Shown here: one piece after another, positions 1 through 7,906 of the stretch
How the letters are laid out: every line of letters starts with the position of its first letter
Numbering within the stretch: position 1 is the first letter of the stretch
NCBI RefSeq assembly: GCF_014647115.1
Contig: NZ_BMOO01000004.1
Span: 310,001 to 374,000 of the forward strand
Source of the DNA: Halarchaeum rubridurum
Lineage (GTDB): Archaea > Halobacteriota > Halobacteria > Halobacteriales > Halobacteriaceae
Direction: 5' to 3'
DNA length: 64,000 nucleotides
Notes under the pieces: generated by a model
Databases searched by the model: none
Told to the model about the DNA's origin: nothing
Seen by the model: only the letters and a program-made list of their open reading frames with translations
Position numbers and translations under genes: made by a program

Positions 1-132
1 ATCGAGGGGCTACGCGTCCTCGACGCCGGCCCCGCCGCCAACGCCGCCGAGGCCGAGTCCGTCACGCCCCTCGTCATCAACATCGCCATGAACAACGCCG
101 ACATGCACGACGTCGGCGTTCGCTACCTCTAG
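1..132 (+). CDS. npdG: NADPH-dependent F420 reductase, C-terminal fragment
   Basis: Only the last 43 codons are inside the window; the gene begins to the left. The fragment contains LDAGPAANAAEAESVTPLVI followed by a short MHDVGVRYL tail, which matches the C-terminal end of F420H2:NADP oxidoreductases (Fno/NpdG), where a 'DAGPL-N---ES-TPL' segment closes the substrate pocket. The enzyme exchanges hydride between reduced F420 and NADP in the cytosol. A cofE gene for F420 maturation lies near 10.5 kb in the same window. The family call rests on this tail alone, so the N-terminal Rossmann domain is not verified. Confidence 0.75.
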   Translation: MEGLRVLDAGPAANAAEAESVTPLVINIAMNNADMHDVGVRYL

Positions 133-276
133 GCGGTCGCTCGCGGCACGCGGGCCGCTCGCCGGACGCCCACCCAGTCGACGTCACCCGTCGGTCGTTC
201 ACGATACCCGTCGCTCCGCAGTTCGCGTCGAAAGAAGCGGAGTGGTCGGGTGCGGACACCGACGCCGGCGACCGGA

Positions 277-546
277 CTACGCGCCGGCTTCCTCGAAGGC
301 GTCTTCGAGCTTCTCGGACTGCGTGACGCCGACGAATCGCTCGACGACGCCGTCGTCGTTCTCGACGACGATGGTGGGAATCGAACGCACCTGATACTCG
401 TTGGCGACGTCCTGGTTCTCGTCGACGTCGACCTTCTCGAAGGTGACGCGGTCGCCCCACTCCTCCTCAAGCTCTTCGAGGATCGGGTCCTGGGTCTTGC
501 ACGGGCCACACCAGTCGGCGTAGAAGTCCTTCAGGGTGACAGTCAT
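277..546 (-). CDS. trxA: thioredoxin
   Basis: An 89-residue single-domain thioredoxin. The redox motif WCGPC is at residues 12-16 and the cis-proline loop SIPT is near residue 56. It is shorter than bacterial thioredoxin (about 105 residues) because the first beta strand and helix are trimmed, as is common in archaea. It is a cytosolic disulfide reductase with broad targets. The ATG at 546 is followed closely by a beta strand (TVTLKDFYADW), so no earlier start is needed. It is transcribed away from the neighbouring sec61beta gene; a weak TATA-like TTATC lies about 37 nt upstream. Confidence 0.93.
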   Translation of the reverse strand: MTVTLKDFYADWCGPCKTQDPILEELEEEWGDRVTFEKVDVDENQDVANEYQVRSIPTIVVENDDGVVERFVGVTQSEKLEDAFEEAGA

Positions 547-661
547 CGTTCTACCCCGAACTAGACCGGGCCACGCCGATAAGGATTACTCACGGAACGG
601 CGATTGCCGTTACCGGCGTTCGTCCGCAAGGATTAGGGTGGTGGACGCCGAACCGGCCTGT

Positions 662-826
662 ATGAGCAGCGGCCAGAACTCCGGCGGACTGATGTCGAGC
701 GCCGGACTCGTCCGGTACTTCGACTCCGAGGGGCGCAACGCGATCCGAATCAATCCCAAGAGCGTGATGGCGTTCGGGGCCCTCTTCGGCGTCCTCGTCA
801 TCATGCTGAACGCGCTGACGGTCTGA
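662..826 (+). CDS. secG: preprotein translocase subunit Sec61beta
   Basis: A 54-residue protein with a Gly/Ser-rich N-terminus, the conserved segment GLVRYFDSEGRNAIRINPKSV and one C-terminal transmembrane helix (about residues 35-53, FGALFGVLVIMLNALTV). This is the standard architecture of archaeal Sec61beta, the small tail-anchored subunit of the SecYE protein-conducting channel. The start ATG at 662 fits the family length; an in-frame upstream extension would add non-conserved sequence. pdxT follows 38 nt downstream on the same strand, with its own TATA-like box between the two genes. Confidence 0.93.
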   Translation: MSSGQNSGGLMSSAGLVRYFDSEGRNAIRINPKSVMAFGALFGVLVIMLNALTV

Positions 827-864
827 GCCGGGAGCCTTTTTCTCTCCGCGACCCAAGCGGTGGT

Positions 865-1464
865 ATGACACTCGAAGTCGGCGTCGTCGCCGTGCAGGGC
901 GACGTCTCCGAACACGGCGACGCCGCCCGTCGCGCGGCGGCGAACCACGGCGAGGAGGCGGTCGTCCACGAGGTGCGAAGTGCGGGCGTCGTCCCCGACT
1001 GCGACCTGCTGTTGCTCCCCGGCGGCGAGTCGACCGCCATCTCCCGGCTCCTCGAACGCGAGGGCATCGACGAGGAGATCGTCGCCCACGTCGCAGCGGA
1101 GAAACCCGTGTTGGCGACCTGCGCGGGGCTGATCGTCGCCTCGCGCGACGCCCGCGACGAGCGCGTGGAGACGCTCGGGCTCGTGGACGCGACGGTCGAC
1201 CGGAACGCGTTCGGCCGGCAGGTGGACAGCTTCGAGGCCCCGCTGGACGTCACGGGTCTCGACGAACCGTTCCCCGCGGTGTTCATCCGCGCGCCCCTCA
1301 TCGACGAGGTCGGCGACGGCGTGGACGTGCTGGCGTCGTGGGACGGGAAGCCCGTGGCGGTCCGTGACGGTCCGGTCGTCGGAACGTCGTTCCACCCGGA
1401 ATTGACGGCGGACGCGCGCATCCACGACCTGGCGTTCTTCGAGAACGCGGAGGCGGCGCTGTGA
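865..1464 (+). CDS. pdxT: pyridoxal 5'-phosphate synthase glutaminase subunit PdxT
   Basis: 199 residues, a class I glutamine amidotransferase. It supplies ammonia to PdxS for ribose-5-phosphate plus triose-phosphate based PLP synthesis. Visible motifs are the oxyanion loop LLLPGGEST (residues 49-57), the nucleophile Cys86 in LATCAGL, and the His177/Glu179 pair in SFHPEL. Its partner pdxS is not in this window. A TATA-like CTTTTTC about 27 nt before the ATG suggests a leaderless transcript. The stop codon overlaps the GTG of the next gene, so it heads an overlapping four-gene run (pdxT-DUF151-hisE-DUF4385). Confidence 0.95.
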   Translation: MTLEVGVVAVQGDVSEHGDAARRAAANHGEEAVVHEVRSAGVVPDCDLLLLPGGESTAISRLLEREGIDEEIVAHVAAEKPVLATCAGLIVASRDARDERVETLGLVDATVDRNAFGRQVDSFEAPLDVTGLDEPFPAVFIRAPLIDEVGDGVDVLASWDGKPVAVRDGPVVGTSFHPELTADARIHDLAFFENAEAAL

Positions 1465-1952
1465 GCGCCGACGCCGACCCGGGGTCGGACGCGGGCGACG
1501 AGCGCCTTGACGCGAGCATCGCGGGCGTGAAGGTCGCGGGGACGGCGGACGGCCCCGCACCGGTCGTGCTCGTCGACGCCGCGGACGAGGCGGACGTCCT
1601 CCCCATCTTCATCGCGTTCGAGGAGGCCATGAGCATCGCGCACGGCGTCGACGCCGCGGACGTGGGCCGGCCGCTCACGCACGACCTGCTCCTCGACGTG
1701 ATCGAGGAGCTCGGCGGGCGGCTCCTCGACGTCGTGATACGCGCGGAGTCCCACGGCACGTACTACGCGGACGTCAACCTGCGGACGCCGCGCGGGGAGA
1801 CGACGGTGGACGCGCGTCCGAGCGACGCGCTCGCGCTCGCGGCGCGGACGGACGCGCCGATACGGGTCGACGCCGGGGTCTTCGAGGCGGGGCGACGCGA
1901 GCGCTCGGCGTTCGACGACCTCCAGGACATCCGGGAGGTGGCGGCGGAATGA
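1461..1952 (+). CDS. bifunctional nuclease-domain (DUF151) protein
   Basis: 163 residues with an acidic N-terminal tail of about 20 residues followed by a DUF151/bifunctional nuclease (BFN) domain. The family signature is visible as ILPIFIAFEEA-like sequence (VLPIFIAFEEAMSIAHG), RPLTHDLL, LGGRLLDVVI and the RPSDALALAAR segment near the C-terminus. DUF151 proteins have been linked to nuclease activity in plants and Thermotoga, but the role in archaea is unknown. The GTG start overlaps the pdxT stop (GTGA), and the gene ends overlapping the hisE ATG, so translation is probably coupled. Confidence 0.85.
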   Translation: MSADADPGSDAGDERLDASIAGVKVAGTADGPAPVVLVDAADEADVLPIFIAFEEAMSIAHGVDAADVGRPLTHDLLLDVIEELGGRLLDVVIRAESHGTYYADVNLRTPRGETTVDARPSDALALAARTDAPIRVDAGVFEAGRRERSAFDDLQDIREVAAE

Positions 1953-2287
1953 GCGACGACCACGACGGGAACGACGGGCACGCCGCGGACGACGCACCCG
2001 ACGGCGAGGTGCTCGAAGGCCTCTTCGACGTCATCGAGGACCGAAAGGAGACGCTCCCGGAGGGCTCCTACACGGCGTCGCTGTTCACCCACGAGAAGGG
2101 CGAGAACCGCGTGCTGGAGAAGGTGGGCGAGGAGTCCACGGAGTTCGTCCTCGCGGCGAAGGACGACGACGGCGCGGAGATGGCGGCGGAGGGCGCGGAC
2201 CTCGTCTACCACCTGCTCGTCGCGCTCTCGATGCACGACGTCGACGTCGAGGAACTGCTCGACGTCCTCCGCGAGCGCCAGGGGTAG
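1949..2287 (+). CDS. hisE: phosphoribosyl-ATP pyrophosphatase
   Basis: 112 residues of the MazG/HisE all-alpha fold. It catalyses the second step of histidine synthesis, hydrolysing phosphoribosyl-ATP to phosphoribosyl-AMP. The characteristic segments are DVIEDRKETLPEGSYTASLF, the EKVGEEStE helix with its metal-binding glutamates, and ADLVYHLLV. An acidic extension of about 22 residues precedes the domain. The ATG overlaps the previous stop by 4 nt (ATGA). No other his gene lies in the window, so hisE is unlinked here from the rest of the pathway. Confidence 0.95.
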   Translation: MSDDHDGNDGHAADDAPDGEVLEGLFDVIEDRKETLPEGSYTASLFTHEKGENRVLEKVGEESTEFVLAAKDDDGAEMAAEGADLVYHLLVALSMHDVDVEELLDVLRERQG

Positions 2288-2290
2288 GCG

Positions 2291-2926
2291 ATGGCGGACG
2301 GGACGGCCGAAGCGAACGACCGAGCGGAAGCGAAGAGCGCTGACGACGGCGGGGTGGATGGCGGCGACGGCGGGGTGGATGGCGGCGACGGCGGGGTGGA
2401 TGGCGGCGACGGCGGGGTGGATGACGGCGACGGCGACGGTGGGATGGACGCCGAGACGAACGCCCGGGACGACGGGCCGCCCCCGCACGTTCGGGACGAC
2501 GCGGCGGACGACGTCGACTACCGCGCGCACCCGGCGGCGTACGAGGTCGGGCGCGGCGAGGAGGGCGTCTTTCGCGTCCAGCCGTACAAGTCCGAGCTCC
2601 TGCCGCTGTGGGGGTACGCGGACCGCGAGACGGCGGACCGGGCGGGGGAGGGAATCTACGAGCGCTTCGAGGCGTACCGCGCGGCCGGCGACGTCGTCGG
2701 GATGGACATGGCCCGGAAGTACCTCCAGATGGGGTACACGCGGGCGATGCGCTACGCGCGCTACCCCGGCGGACGGAAGTACGTGGACGGGGAGGAGCGC
2801 GACCCCGAGCACTGGTCGGACCACGACAAACGCGAGGCCGCGCTGGTCTTCTCGGTCTGGCTCGAATCGGTGCGCAACGACGAGGCCTATCGACGGCTGA
2901 AGGCGCGCCACCGCGCGCACGCCTGA
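2291..2926 (+). CDS. DUF4385 family protein with minisatellite-encoded acidic N-terminus
   Basis: 211 residues. Residues about 65-205 are a DUF4385 domain, recognised from DYRAHPAAYEVGRGEEGVF, QPYKSELLPLW, GDVVGMDMARKYLQMGYTRAMRYAR and GGRKY. The function of this family is unknown. The N-terminal 60 residues are Gly/Asp-rich and include four near-perfect GVDGGDG heptads encoded by a 21-bp tandem repeat. The gene starts 3 nt after hisE, so it is probably the last gene of the pdxT-DUF151-hisE operon. The real start could be further in if the repeat tail is not translated, but the ATG at 2291 fits the operon spacing. Confidence 0.8.
   Translation: MADGTAEANDRAEAKSADDGGVDGGDGGVDGGDGGVDGGDGGVDDGDGDGGMDAETNARDDGPPPHVRDDAADDVDYRAHPAAYEVGRGEEGVFRVQPYKSELLPLWGYADRETADRAGEGIYERFEAYRAAGDVVGMDMARKYLQMGYTRAMRYARYPGGRKYVDGEERDPEHWSDHDKREAALVFSVWLESVRNDEAYRRLKARHRAHA
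2351..2434 (+). repeat. 21-bp minisatellite, four copies, in frame
   Basis: Four head-to-tail copies of a 21-bp unit beginning GGGGTGGAT (at 2351, 2372, 2393 and 2414); the fourth has one change (GGC to GAC). Because the period is a multiple of three, copy-number changes keep the DUF4385 gene in frame and alter only the length of its acidic Gly/Asp tail. Confidence 0.95.
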
Positions 2927-2985
2927 GGGTCAGGACGAGGGTGGTCCGTGCGCCTCGGTGACGCCCTGAGGCGGCGATACGTGCG

Positions 2986-2991
2986 TTTTTA
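2986..2991 (+). promoter_or_regulatory. TATA box of the NOG1 gene
   Basis: TTTTTA centred about 27 nt before the ATG at 3015, the spacing expected for a haloarchaeal leaderless transcript. Confidence 0.6.
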
Positions 2992-3014
2992 CGGCTCGCC
3001 CCGCTAGAGCGCCT

Positions 3015-3992
3015 ATGATCTTCGAGGACCTTCCGACGACGCCCACGTCGGAGGAGCTGCTCGACAAGGCGTTCTCGCGAGCGGCGCGGGCGGGCCGGGC
3101 GAAGTCGGGCGTCGAGGCCCAAGAGTCGATGTTGCAGACGGCGTCGAACGTGCTGAGCGACAACCTCGGGAACGTCGTGACGGCGTGGCCGGACTTCGAC
3201 GAGGTCGACCCGTTCTACCGCGAGCTCGCGGACGCCGTCGTCGGCGTGGACGAGGCGCGCACGCACCTCTCCGAGGTGACGTGGGCGTCGCGAAAGACGA
3301 AGTCGCTCGGTCGAGAGTACATCGGCCGACTGCCGCGCGAGGACGCTGACGCGGCGAAGAAGCTCCGCAAGCAGGCGTTCGCGCGGATGGGCTCCGTCCT
3401 CCGCGAGATCGAGGACGACCTCCAGTTCCTCAACGAGGCCCGCGACGACCTCAAGACGTTCCCGGACATCCGGCCGGACGAACCCGCCATCGTCGTCGCC
3501 GGCTACCCGAACGTCGGGAAGTCCTCGTTCGTGAACGCGGTGACGAGCGCGCGCAACGAGACCGCACGATACCCCTTCACGACGAAGGGCGTCCGCGTCG
3601 GGCACATCGCTCGCGACCACATCCGCTATCAGCTCGTCGACACGCCGGGCCTGCTCGACCGGCCGGCGGACGAGCGCAACGACATCGAGGAGCAGGCCGT
3701 CTCAGCGCTGACGCACCTCGCGGACGCCGTGCTCTTCGTCGTGGACGCCTCCGCGACCTGCGGCTACCCCCTGGACGACCAGCTCGCCCTCCAGTCGGAC
3801 GTCCGCGCGACGTTCGTCGAGGGGACGGAGAGCGACATCGGCTTCCTCACCGTCTGCAACAAGAGCGACCTCTCGACGGACGTCGAGGCGGACGCCTACA
3901 TGAGCGTCGAGACCGGAGAAGGCGTCGACGACGTCCTCACCGCGGCCATCGACGCGACGGGCTACGAGCCCGAACTGCCGACGCGGGACTAA
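3015..3992 (+). CDS. NOG1-family GTP-binding protein
   Basis: 325 residues. An N-terminal helical NOG1 domain (about residues 1-155) precedes a TrmE/Era-like GTPase domain with G1 GYPNVGKSS (about 163), a G3 DTPG (about 210) and G4 NKSD (about 282). Members act in large-subunit ribosome biogenesis in eukaryotes and are conserved in archaea. The archaeal form lacks the long eukaryotic C-terminal extension, in keeping with the length here. A TTTTTA box at 2986-2991 is 24-29 nt before the ATG, which indicates leaderless transcription and fixes the start. Confidence 0.92.
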   Translation: MIFEDLPTTPTSEELLDKAFSRAARAGRAKSGVEAQESMLQTASNVLSDNLGNVVTAWPDFDEVDPFYRELADAVVGVDEARTHLSEVTWASRKTKSLGREYIGRLPREDADAAKKLRKQAFARMGSVLREIEDDLQFLNEARDDLKTFPDIRPDEPAIVVAGYPNVGKSSFVNAVTSARNETARYPFTTKGVRVGHIARDHIRYQLVDTPGLLDRPADERNDIEEQAVSALTHLADAVLFVVDASATCGYPLDDQLALQSDVRATFVEGTESDIGFLTVCNKSDLSTDVEADAYMSVETGEGVDDVLTAAIDATGYEPELPTRD

Positions 3993-4062
3993 ACACACCC
4001 GCGAAGCGCTTCACCGTCCGGCGGCCGGCGAACACCCACGCACGGACGGCGAGCGGGGAGCG

Positions 4063-5457
4063 TTACCCGGCGGCGTTCGGGCCGCGGGTCGGCCGCACGA
4101 GAGCGGCGTTCGGGCCAGGTTCGGGCGCGGTCGTCGCGTCCACGCCGCCCGCGGCACCGCTCGCGCTCTGTATCTCCACGAACCGGACTTGGACGGCGAC
4201 GTCGTAGCCGGTCGCGTCGTGTATCTCCTCTCTGAGCGTCGCCGCGAGGGTCGGATACGTCGACCCGTCCGGCCGGCCGACGGTGAGCACCACGCGGTCC
4301 GGCACGGTGATCGGCGACGGTGTCCGCGCGTACGTCACCTGCACGTCGACGAGCGAGAGCGCGGCGTACTCGCCGCTCTCGAAGGTGTCCTGCACCTCCA
4401 TGCGCGTCGTCTCCTCGAACTGCCCGTGCTGGTAGGAGGAGTAGGTGACGCCGCCGAGGAACAGCGAGAGGACGGCGATGGCGACGGCGAGCGCGGCGAT
4501 GCGCTTGAGGGTGGCGCTGCGGGCCTCGCTGAGCCGGAACCAGTGTTCGGGGCGATAGCCCTGGTACCAGAGGACGGCGAGCGCGGCGAGGTTGATCGAG
4601 AGGAAGTTCACGAGGACGAGGACGGTGGAGCCGACGACGGTCGTCGGGAGCCCCCACGCGAGGCCGATGCCGATGACGGCGGTCGGCGGGACGAGCGCCG
4701 CGGCGATCATGACGCCGACGAGCGCGGTCGAGACGCCGGAGGAGAGACTGAACGCGCCCGCGACGCCCGCCGCGAGCGCGACGGCGAGCGAGAGGAAGTC
4801 GGGGGTGAGGCGTTCGCGTATCTGCCCGATCGAGAGCAGTTCCTGGGGGGAGAGCGGCGGGACGAGGTGAACGGTGCGCGCGAGGAACGCGAAGCCCGCG
4901 GCGGCGGCGACGGCGGCGACGAAGCCGACCGCTTGGAGCTTGACGCCGCGGAGGAACATCTCGCGGTCGTCGACGACCGTCCCGACGCTCGTCGCCATCG
5001 CGGGGCCGATCAGCGGCGCGATGACCATCGAGCCGACGACGACCGCCGGCGAGTCGAGGAGGAGGCCCGCGGCCGCGACGACCGCCGAGACGACCGTCAT
5101 CACGAGGAACGGGCCGAGCTTCGGCGCGAGGTCGGTCGCCTTCGCCGTGATCTCCTCGCGGGCGATGCGGTCCTCCGACTCCTCCTCCTCGTAGCGCTCC
5201 TGGAGCTCCTCGAACTTCTTCGAGACGACCGTCTCGGCGTCCACGACGACCGTGTAGGCGTCGCGTTCGAGGCCGGCGTCGCGGAGCGCGGAGAGGACGT
5301 CCTCGACGGCTTTCGTCGGGAGCGGGAAGTAGACGACACCGGTGTACCCCTGACTCCCCGTCTCGTCCGTGACGACGTAGTCGATCCCGCGCTCCTCTAG
5401 CTCCGCGAGGATGGTCTCGCGTTTCCCGGCGGGGACGACGACTTGGACCAGACGCAC
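4063..5457 (-). CDS. TIGR00341/DUF389 family membrane protein
   Basis: 464 residues. An N-terminal soluble, ferredoxin-like domain of about 100 residues (MRLVQVVVPAGKRETILAEL) is followed by a charged linker (residues about 90-115) and a DUF389 membrane domain of several helices with the signature GSMVIAPLIGPAMA. The C-terminal 140 residues form another soluble part exposed outside one TM segment. The function is unknown. The start is GTG at 5457, supported by a TTTTCTT box about 27 nt upstream (5480-5487). Confidence 0.85.
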   Translation of the reverse strand: MRLVQVVVPAGKRETILAELEERGIDYVVTDETGSQGYTGVVYFPLPTKAVEDVLSALRDAGLERDAYTVVVDAETVVSKKFEELQERYEEEESEDRIAREEITAKATDLAPKLGPFLVMTVVSAVVAAAGLLLDSPAVVVGSMVIAPLIGPAMATSVGTVVDDREMFLRGVKLQAVGFVAAVAAAAGFAFLARTVHLVPPLSPQELLSIGQIRERLTPDFLSLAVALAAGVAGAFSLSSGVSTALVGVMIAAALVPPTAVIGIGLAWGLPTTVVGSTVLVLVNFLSINLAALAVLWYQGYRPEHWFRLSEARSATLKRIAALAVAIAVLSLFLGGVTYSSYQHGQFEETTRMEVQDTFESGEYAALSLVDVQVTYARTPSPITVPDRVVLTVGRPDGSTYPTLAATLREEIHDATGYDVAVQVRFVEIQSASGAAGGVDATTAPEPGPNAALVRPTRGPNAAG

Positions 5458-5500
5458 GCACGGACGTGCACCCGGCCCGAAGAAAAGCGTGTGGGAACCG

Positions 5501-6268
5501 TTACGCCGCGGTGTAGGTCGCCTGCACCGAGACGGAGACCGAGACCGGCGCGTCGTCGATCACGGTGCGGTCGGCGCTCGCGCCGCCGCTCGCCGCCGTC
5601 TCGTACGCGATGGGGCCGTAGCCGCCCCCGACGGAGACGGTCTTCAGACCGGTCACGGACAGGTCGGCGGCGTCCGCGGCCGCGTCGGCCTGCGAGCGCG
5701 CGTCACCCATCGCCGCGTGGATGGCCTCCTCGCGGAGGTCCGCGCGCGTCCCCTCGGAGAGCGTGAAGCGCACGCCGTCGACGCGGTTCGCCCCGCCCGC
5801 CACCGCGGCGTCGAGGACGTCACCCGCCCGCTCGGGGTCCTGCACGGTAATCGCGAAGGCGTGGACGGCCTCGTAGCCGTTCGTCGTCGTCTCCCCGTCT
5901 GGGCCGCGCTCCGTGCGCTCGTGGACGCGGTACGCGGTCGTCTCGACGTCGTCGCTCGCCACGCCCGCGTCGGTCAGCGCCTCGCGGAGCGCGGACGCGT
6001 TCTGTGCGACGGCGGCGCGCGCGTCGTCGGCAGAGGCCGCGCTCGCGGTCACCGCGACGGAGACGACGGCCTGGTCGGGGTCGGCGGACGCCGAGCCGGA
6101 CGCGGAGACGTCGATGGTCGTCGCGTTCGACGCCGCATCGGTCGGTGCGGCCGTCTGGGCGGGCGTAGGTGCGGTCCCGCCGCCCGTCCCGGCGGCGGCG
6201 ACGCCGGCGGTGACGACGCCGACGGCGGTGAGTAGTGCGAGCAGTGCGAACGTTGCGTTGCGACGCAT
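5501..6268 (-). CDS. secreted SIMPL (DUF541) domain protein
   Basis: 255 residues from ATG 6268. An N-terminal hydrophobic segment ([26 protein letters not shown]) is a signal peptide or anchor, followed by a Thr/Ala-rich linker. The SIMPL/DUF541 domain starts near residue 55 with [22 protein letters not shown] and repeats of the alternating Ser/Val pattern typical of the family. The related bacterial protein YggE affects oxidative stress and membrane homeostasis; the archaeal role is unknown. An upstream in-frame start would add 11 residues before the signal peptide and is less likely. Confidence 0.85.
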   Translation of the reverse strand: MRRNATFALLALLTAVGVVTAGVAAAGTGGGTAPTPAQTAAPTDAASNATTIDVSASGSASADPDQAVVSVAVTASAASADDARAAVAQNASALREALTDAGVASDDVETTAYRVHERTERGPDGETTTNGYEAVHAFAITVQDPERAGDVLDAAVAGGANRVDGVRFTLSEGTRADLREEAIHAAMGDARSQADAAADAADLSVTGLKTVSVGGGYGPIAYETAASGGASADRTVIDDAPVSVSVSVQATYTAA

Positions 6269-6371
6269 GAAAGGGGATAGGCGCGCTGGGAACGTCAACA
6301 CGTCGGAGGGTCAAACGGCGGTTTGTCCCACGCGACGAAAGACACAACCGCCCCGCGCGGCTACGTCACCC

Positions 6372-6989
6372 ATGTTCGAGAACCGACCGGACCGCGATGC
6401 GGAGATCGTCCTCCTCGGCCGGTCGAACGTCGGGAAGTCCACGCTGATGCGCGAGATCACCGGTCACGACTTCACCACCGGCGGGAAGCCGGGCGTCACG
6501 CGCCAACCCAACCACTACGACTGGGCCCCCGAGTCGTTCGTCGTCACCGACCTCCCCGGCTTCGGCTTCATGTCCGGCGTCGAGGAGGAGCGCCAGGAGT
6601 CGATCAAGACCGACATCGTCCGATACGTCGAGGAGCACGCCGACGCCATCCTCGCCGGCGTCATCGTCCTCGACGGGAAGGCCGCCATCGACATCATCGA
6701 CCGCCACACCACCGAGGAGGAAATCCCGCACACCGTCGAGCTCTATGGTTTCCTCCGCGAGCTCGGCATCCCGCCCGTCCTCGCCGTCAACAAGATGGAC
6801 AAGGTCGACGACCGCGACGAGCGACTGAACGACATCGCCGACCGCTTCGGCCTCGTCCCGCCCTGGGAGCAGTGGCAGGACACCATCGCGCCCGTCACCG
6901 CGAAGAAGGGCGACATCGACGCGCTGAACGACGCGGTCCGCGTCCACCTCGAAGCCGCCAAACGCGACGACCTCAAGAAGTTCTTCTAA
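6372..6989 (+). CDS. engB: GTP-binding protein EngB
   Basis: 205 residues of the EngB/YihA GTPase family involved in ribosome assembly. Visible motifs are G1 GRSNVGKST (16-24), the switch I threonine in [11 protein letters not shown]3 DLPGFGF (about 58), G4 NKMD (about 137) and the G5-like VTAKKG (about 176). The length equals that of the usual single-domain enzyme. The start ATG at 6372 puts the P-loop at the normal distance from the N-terminus; longer in-frame starts run back through the antisense SIMPL gene. It is followed by a 430-bp gene-free region full of hairpins. Confidence 0.94.
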   Translation: MFENRPDRDAEIVLLGRSNVGKSTLMREITGHDFTTGGKPGVTRQPNHYDWAPESFVVTDLPGFGFMSGVEEERQESIKTDIVRYVEEHADAILAGVIVLDGKAAIDIIDRHTTEEEIPHTVELYGFLRELGIPPVLAVNKMDKVDDRDERLNDIADRFGLVPPWEQWQDTIAPVTAKKGDIDALNDAVRVHLEAAKRDDLKKFF

Positions 6990-7009
6990 ACGACCTTTTT
7001 GCCGTGCTA

Positions 7010-7211
7010 CGAGAGGCCCGAGGCCTCTCGGCATGACGAAAGACGGCTTCGCCGTCTTTCGGACCACTCGGGTCGCCGCAGACGAGCCGCTCGCGGCAAA
7101 AATCTCGGCCTCTGCGAGAGGTCGTAGACCTCTCGCTGCCCCCGCAGAACGCCGCGCGTTCTGCGGACAAAAACTCCCGCGCGCCGCAGGCGCGCGGACC
7201 GCGATAGCGGT
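7010..7211. repeat. array of perfect GC-rich hairpins with 3-nt loops
   Basis: Five perfect inverted repeats follow one another: 7010-7030 (9-bp stem, loop CGA), 7037-7061 (11 bp, loop TTC), 7114-7136 (10 bp, loop GTA), 7142-7166 (11 bp, loop CGC) and 7177-7197 (9 bp, loop GCA). A weaker sixth (7198-7211, 5 bp, loop GATA) follows. Short A-rich linkers such as GGCAAAAATCTCGG and GGACAAAAACTC separate several of them. The stems differ in sequence, so this is not a simple tandem repeat. The array lies directly after the engB stop; the rest of the gap (7212-7420) is GC-rich with weaker inverted repeats and no gene that I can support. Confidence 0.9.
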
Positions 7212-7420
7212 ACTGCACCGCGACGGCCGCCGTACCCGCTCCGCATCGGCCGCCGCGCCCGCTCCGCGGCGGTCATTACTCCGTATCGGCTCCCCCGACG
7301 TTCGACGGTCATCACCGCCCCGCGTCGGCCGGTTCCCACCCGGAGTCGCTTCGCGTCGCGCTCCGTCGCGCGCTCGTGTACGTGCGAGGCCCGCGGTGAA
7401 TCCGCGACACCGTGCCGAAC

Positions 7421-7798
7421 CTACACCGCGTCGTCGAGATGGTCGATGACGAACTCGATGAAGGAGTCCTGGCGGGCGAAGTAGGCGGCGTCGACGGCGA
7501 CGGAGAGGCCGGTCGTGGCCGAGACGGGGAAGTGCAACTCGACGGCGTCGGCAAAGTACGTGACCGTGCACCGATGGTCGCCGTGGCGTTCGCGGAAGAC
7601 GTCCTCGATGTAGTCGGCCTCGAGCGACTTGAAGCGCATCTCCTCGACGGCGCGCTCGATGGCGTGCTCGTCGTAGTCGGCGGCGACGTCGTCCCGGACG
7701 TACTGGAGGTCGTAGTCGGACGCCGTGTAGACGACGACGGAGCGGAGGTCGTCGCCGACGCGCTCGCACAGGTCGTCGAGGATACCCCGTCCCCTCAT
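7421..7798 (-). CDS. conserved haloarchaeal hypothetical protein
   Basis: 125 residues from ATG 7798. It begins MRGRGILDDLCERVGDDLRSVVVYTASDYDLQYVRDDV (quoted here only in part), is acidic and soluble, and alternates helix and strand with a central TVTYFADAVELHF strand. I recognise it as a type of short haloarchaeal protein with no assigned function. The upstream in-frame start (7855) adds 19 basic residues and is unlikely. It stands alone: the hydroxyacid dehydrogenase gene ends 108 bp upstream on the same strand. Confidence 0.7.
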   Translation of the reverse strand: MRGRGILDDLCERVGDDLRSVVVYTASDYDLQYVRDDVAADYDEHAIERAVEEMRFKSLEADYIEDVFRERHGDHRCTVTYFADAVELHFPVSATTGLSVAVDAAYFARQDSFIEFVIDHLDDAV

Positions 7799-7906
7799 AC
7801 GGGATGCGTGCCAGTCGTACCCACAAAAGCGTTCCGTCGGGCGATTTCGTGTCACACGAGCACCAGGACGGCGAGCGCGGAGGTGAGAAGGCAGGGGAGT
7901 GCCACG

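Noticed and set aside
2351-2434. CRISPR-like array
   Set aside because: The 21-bp units are contiguous with no spacers and lie in a coding frame: a minisatellite.
4189-5400. Long plus-strand open frame antisense to the DUF389 gene, and similar very long antisense frames (for example 7412-9055, 19538-21922, 24994-27657, 48251-49699)
   Set aside because: High-GC genes leave the opposite strand free of stop codons; these frames have Arg/Asp-rich shadow composition, while the sense frames have clear family motifs.
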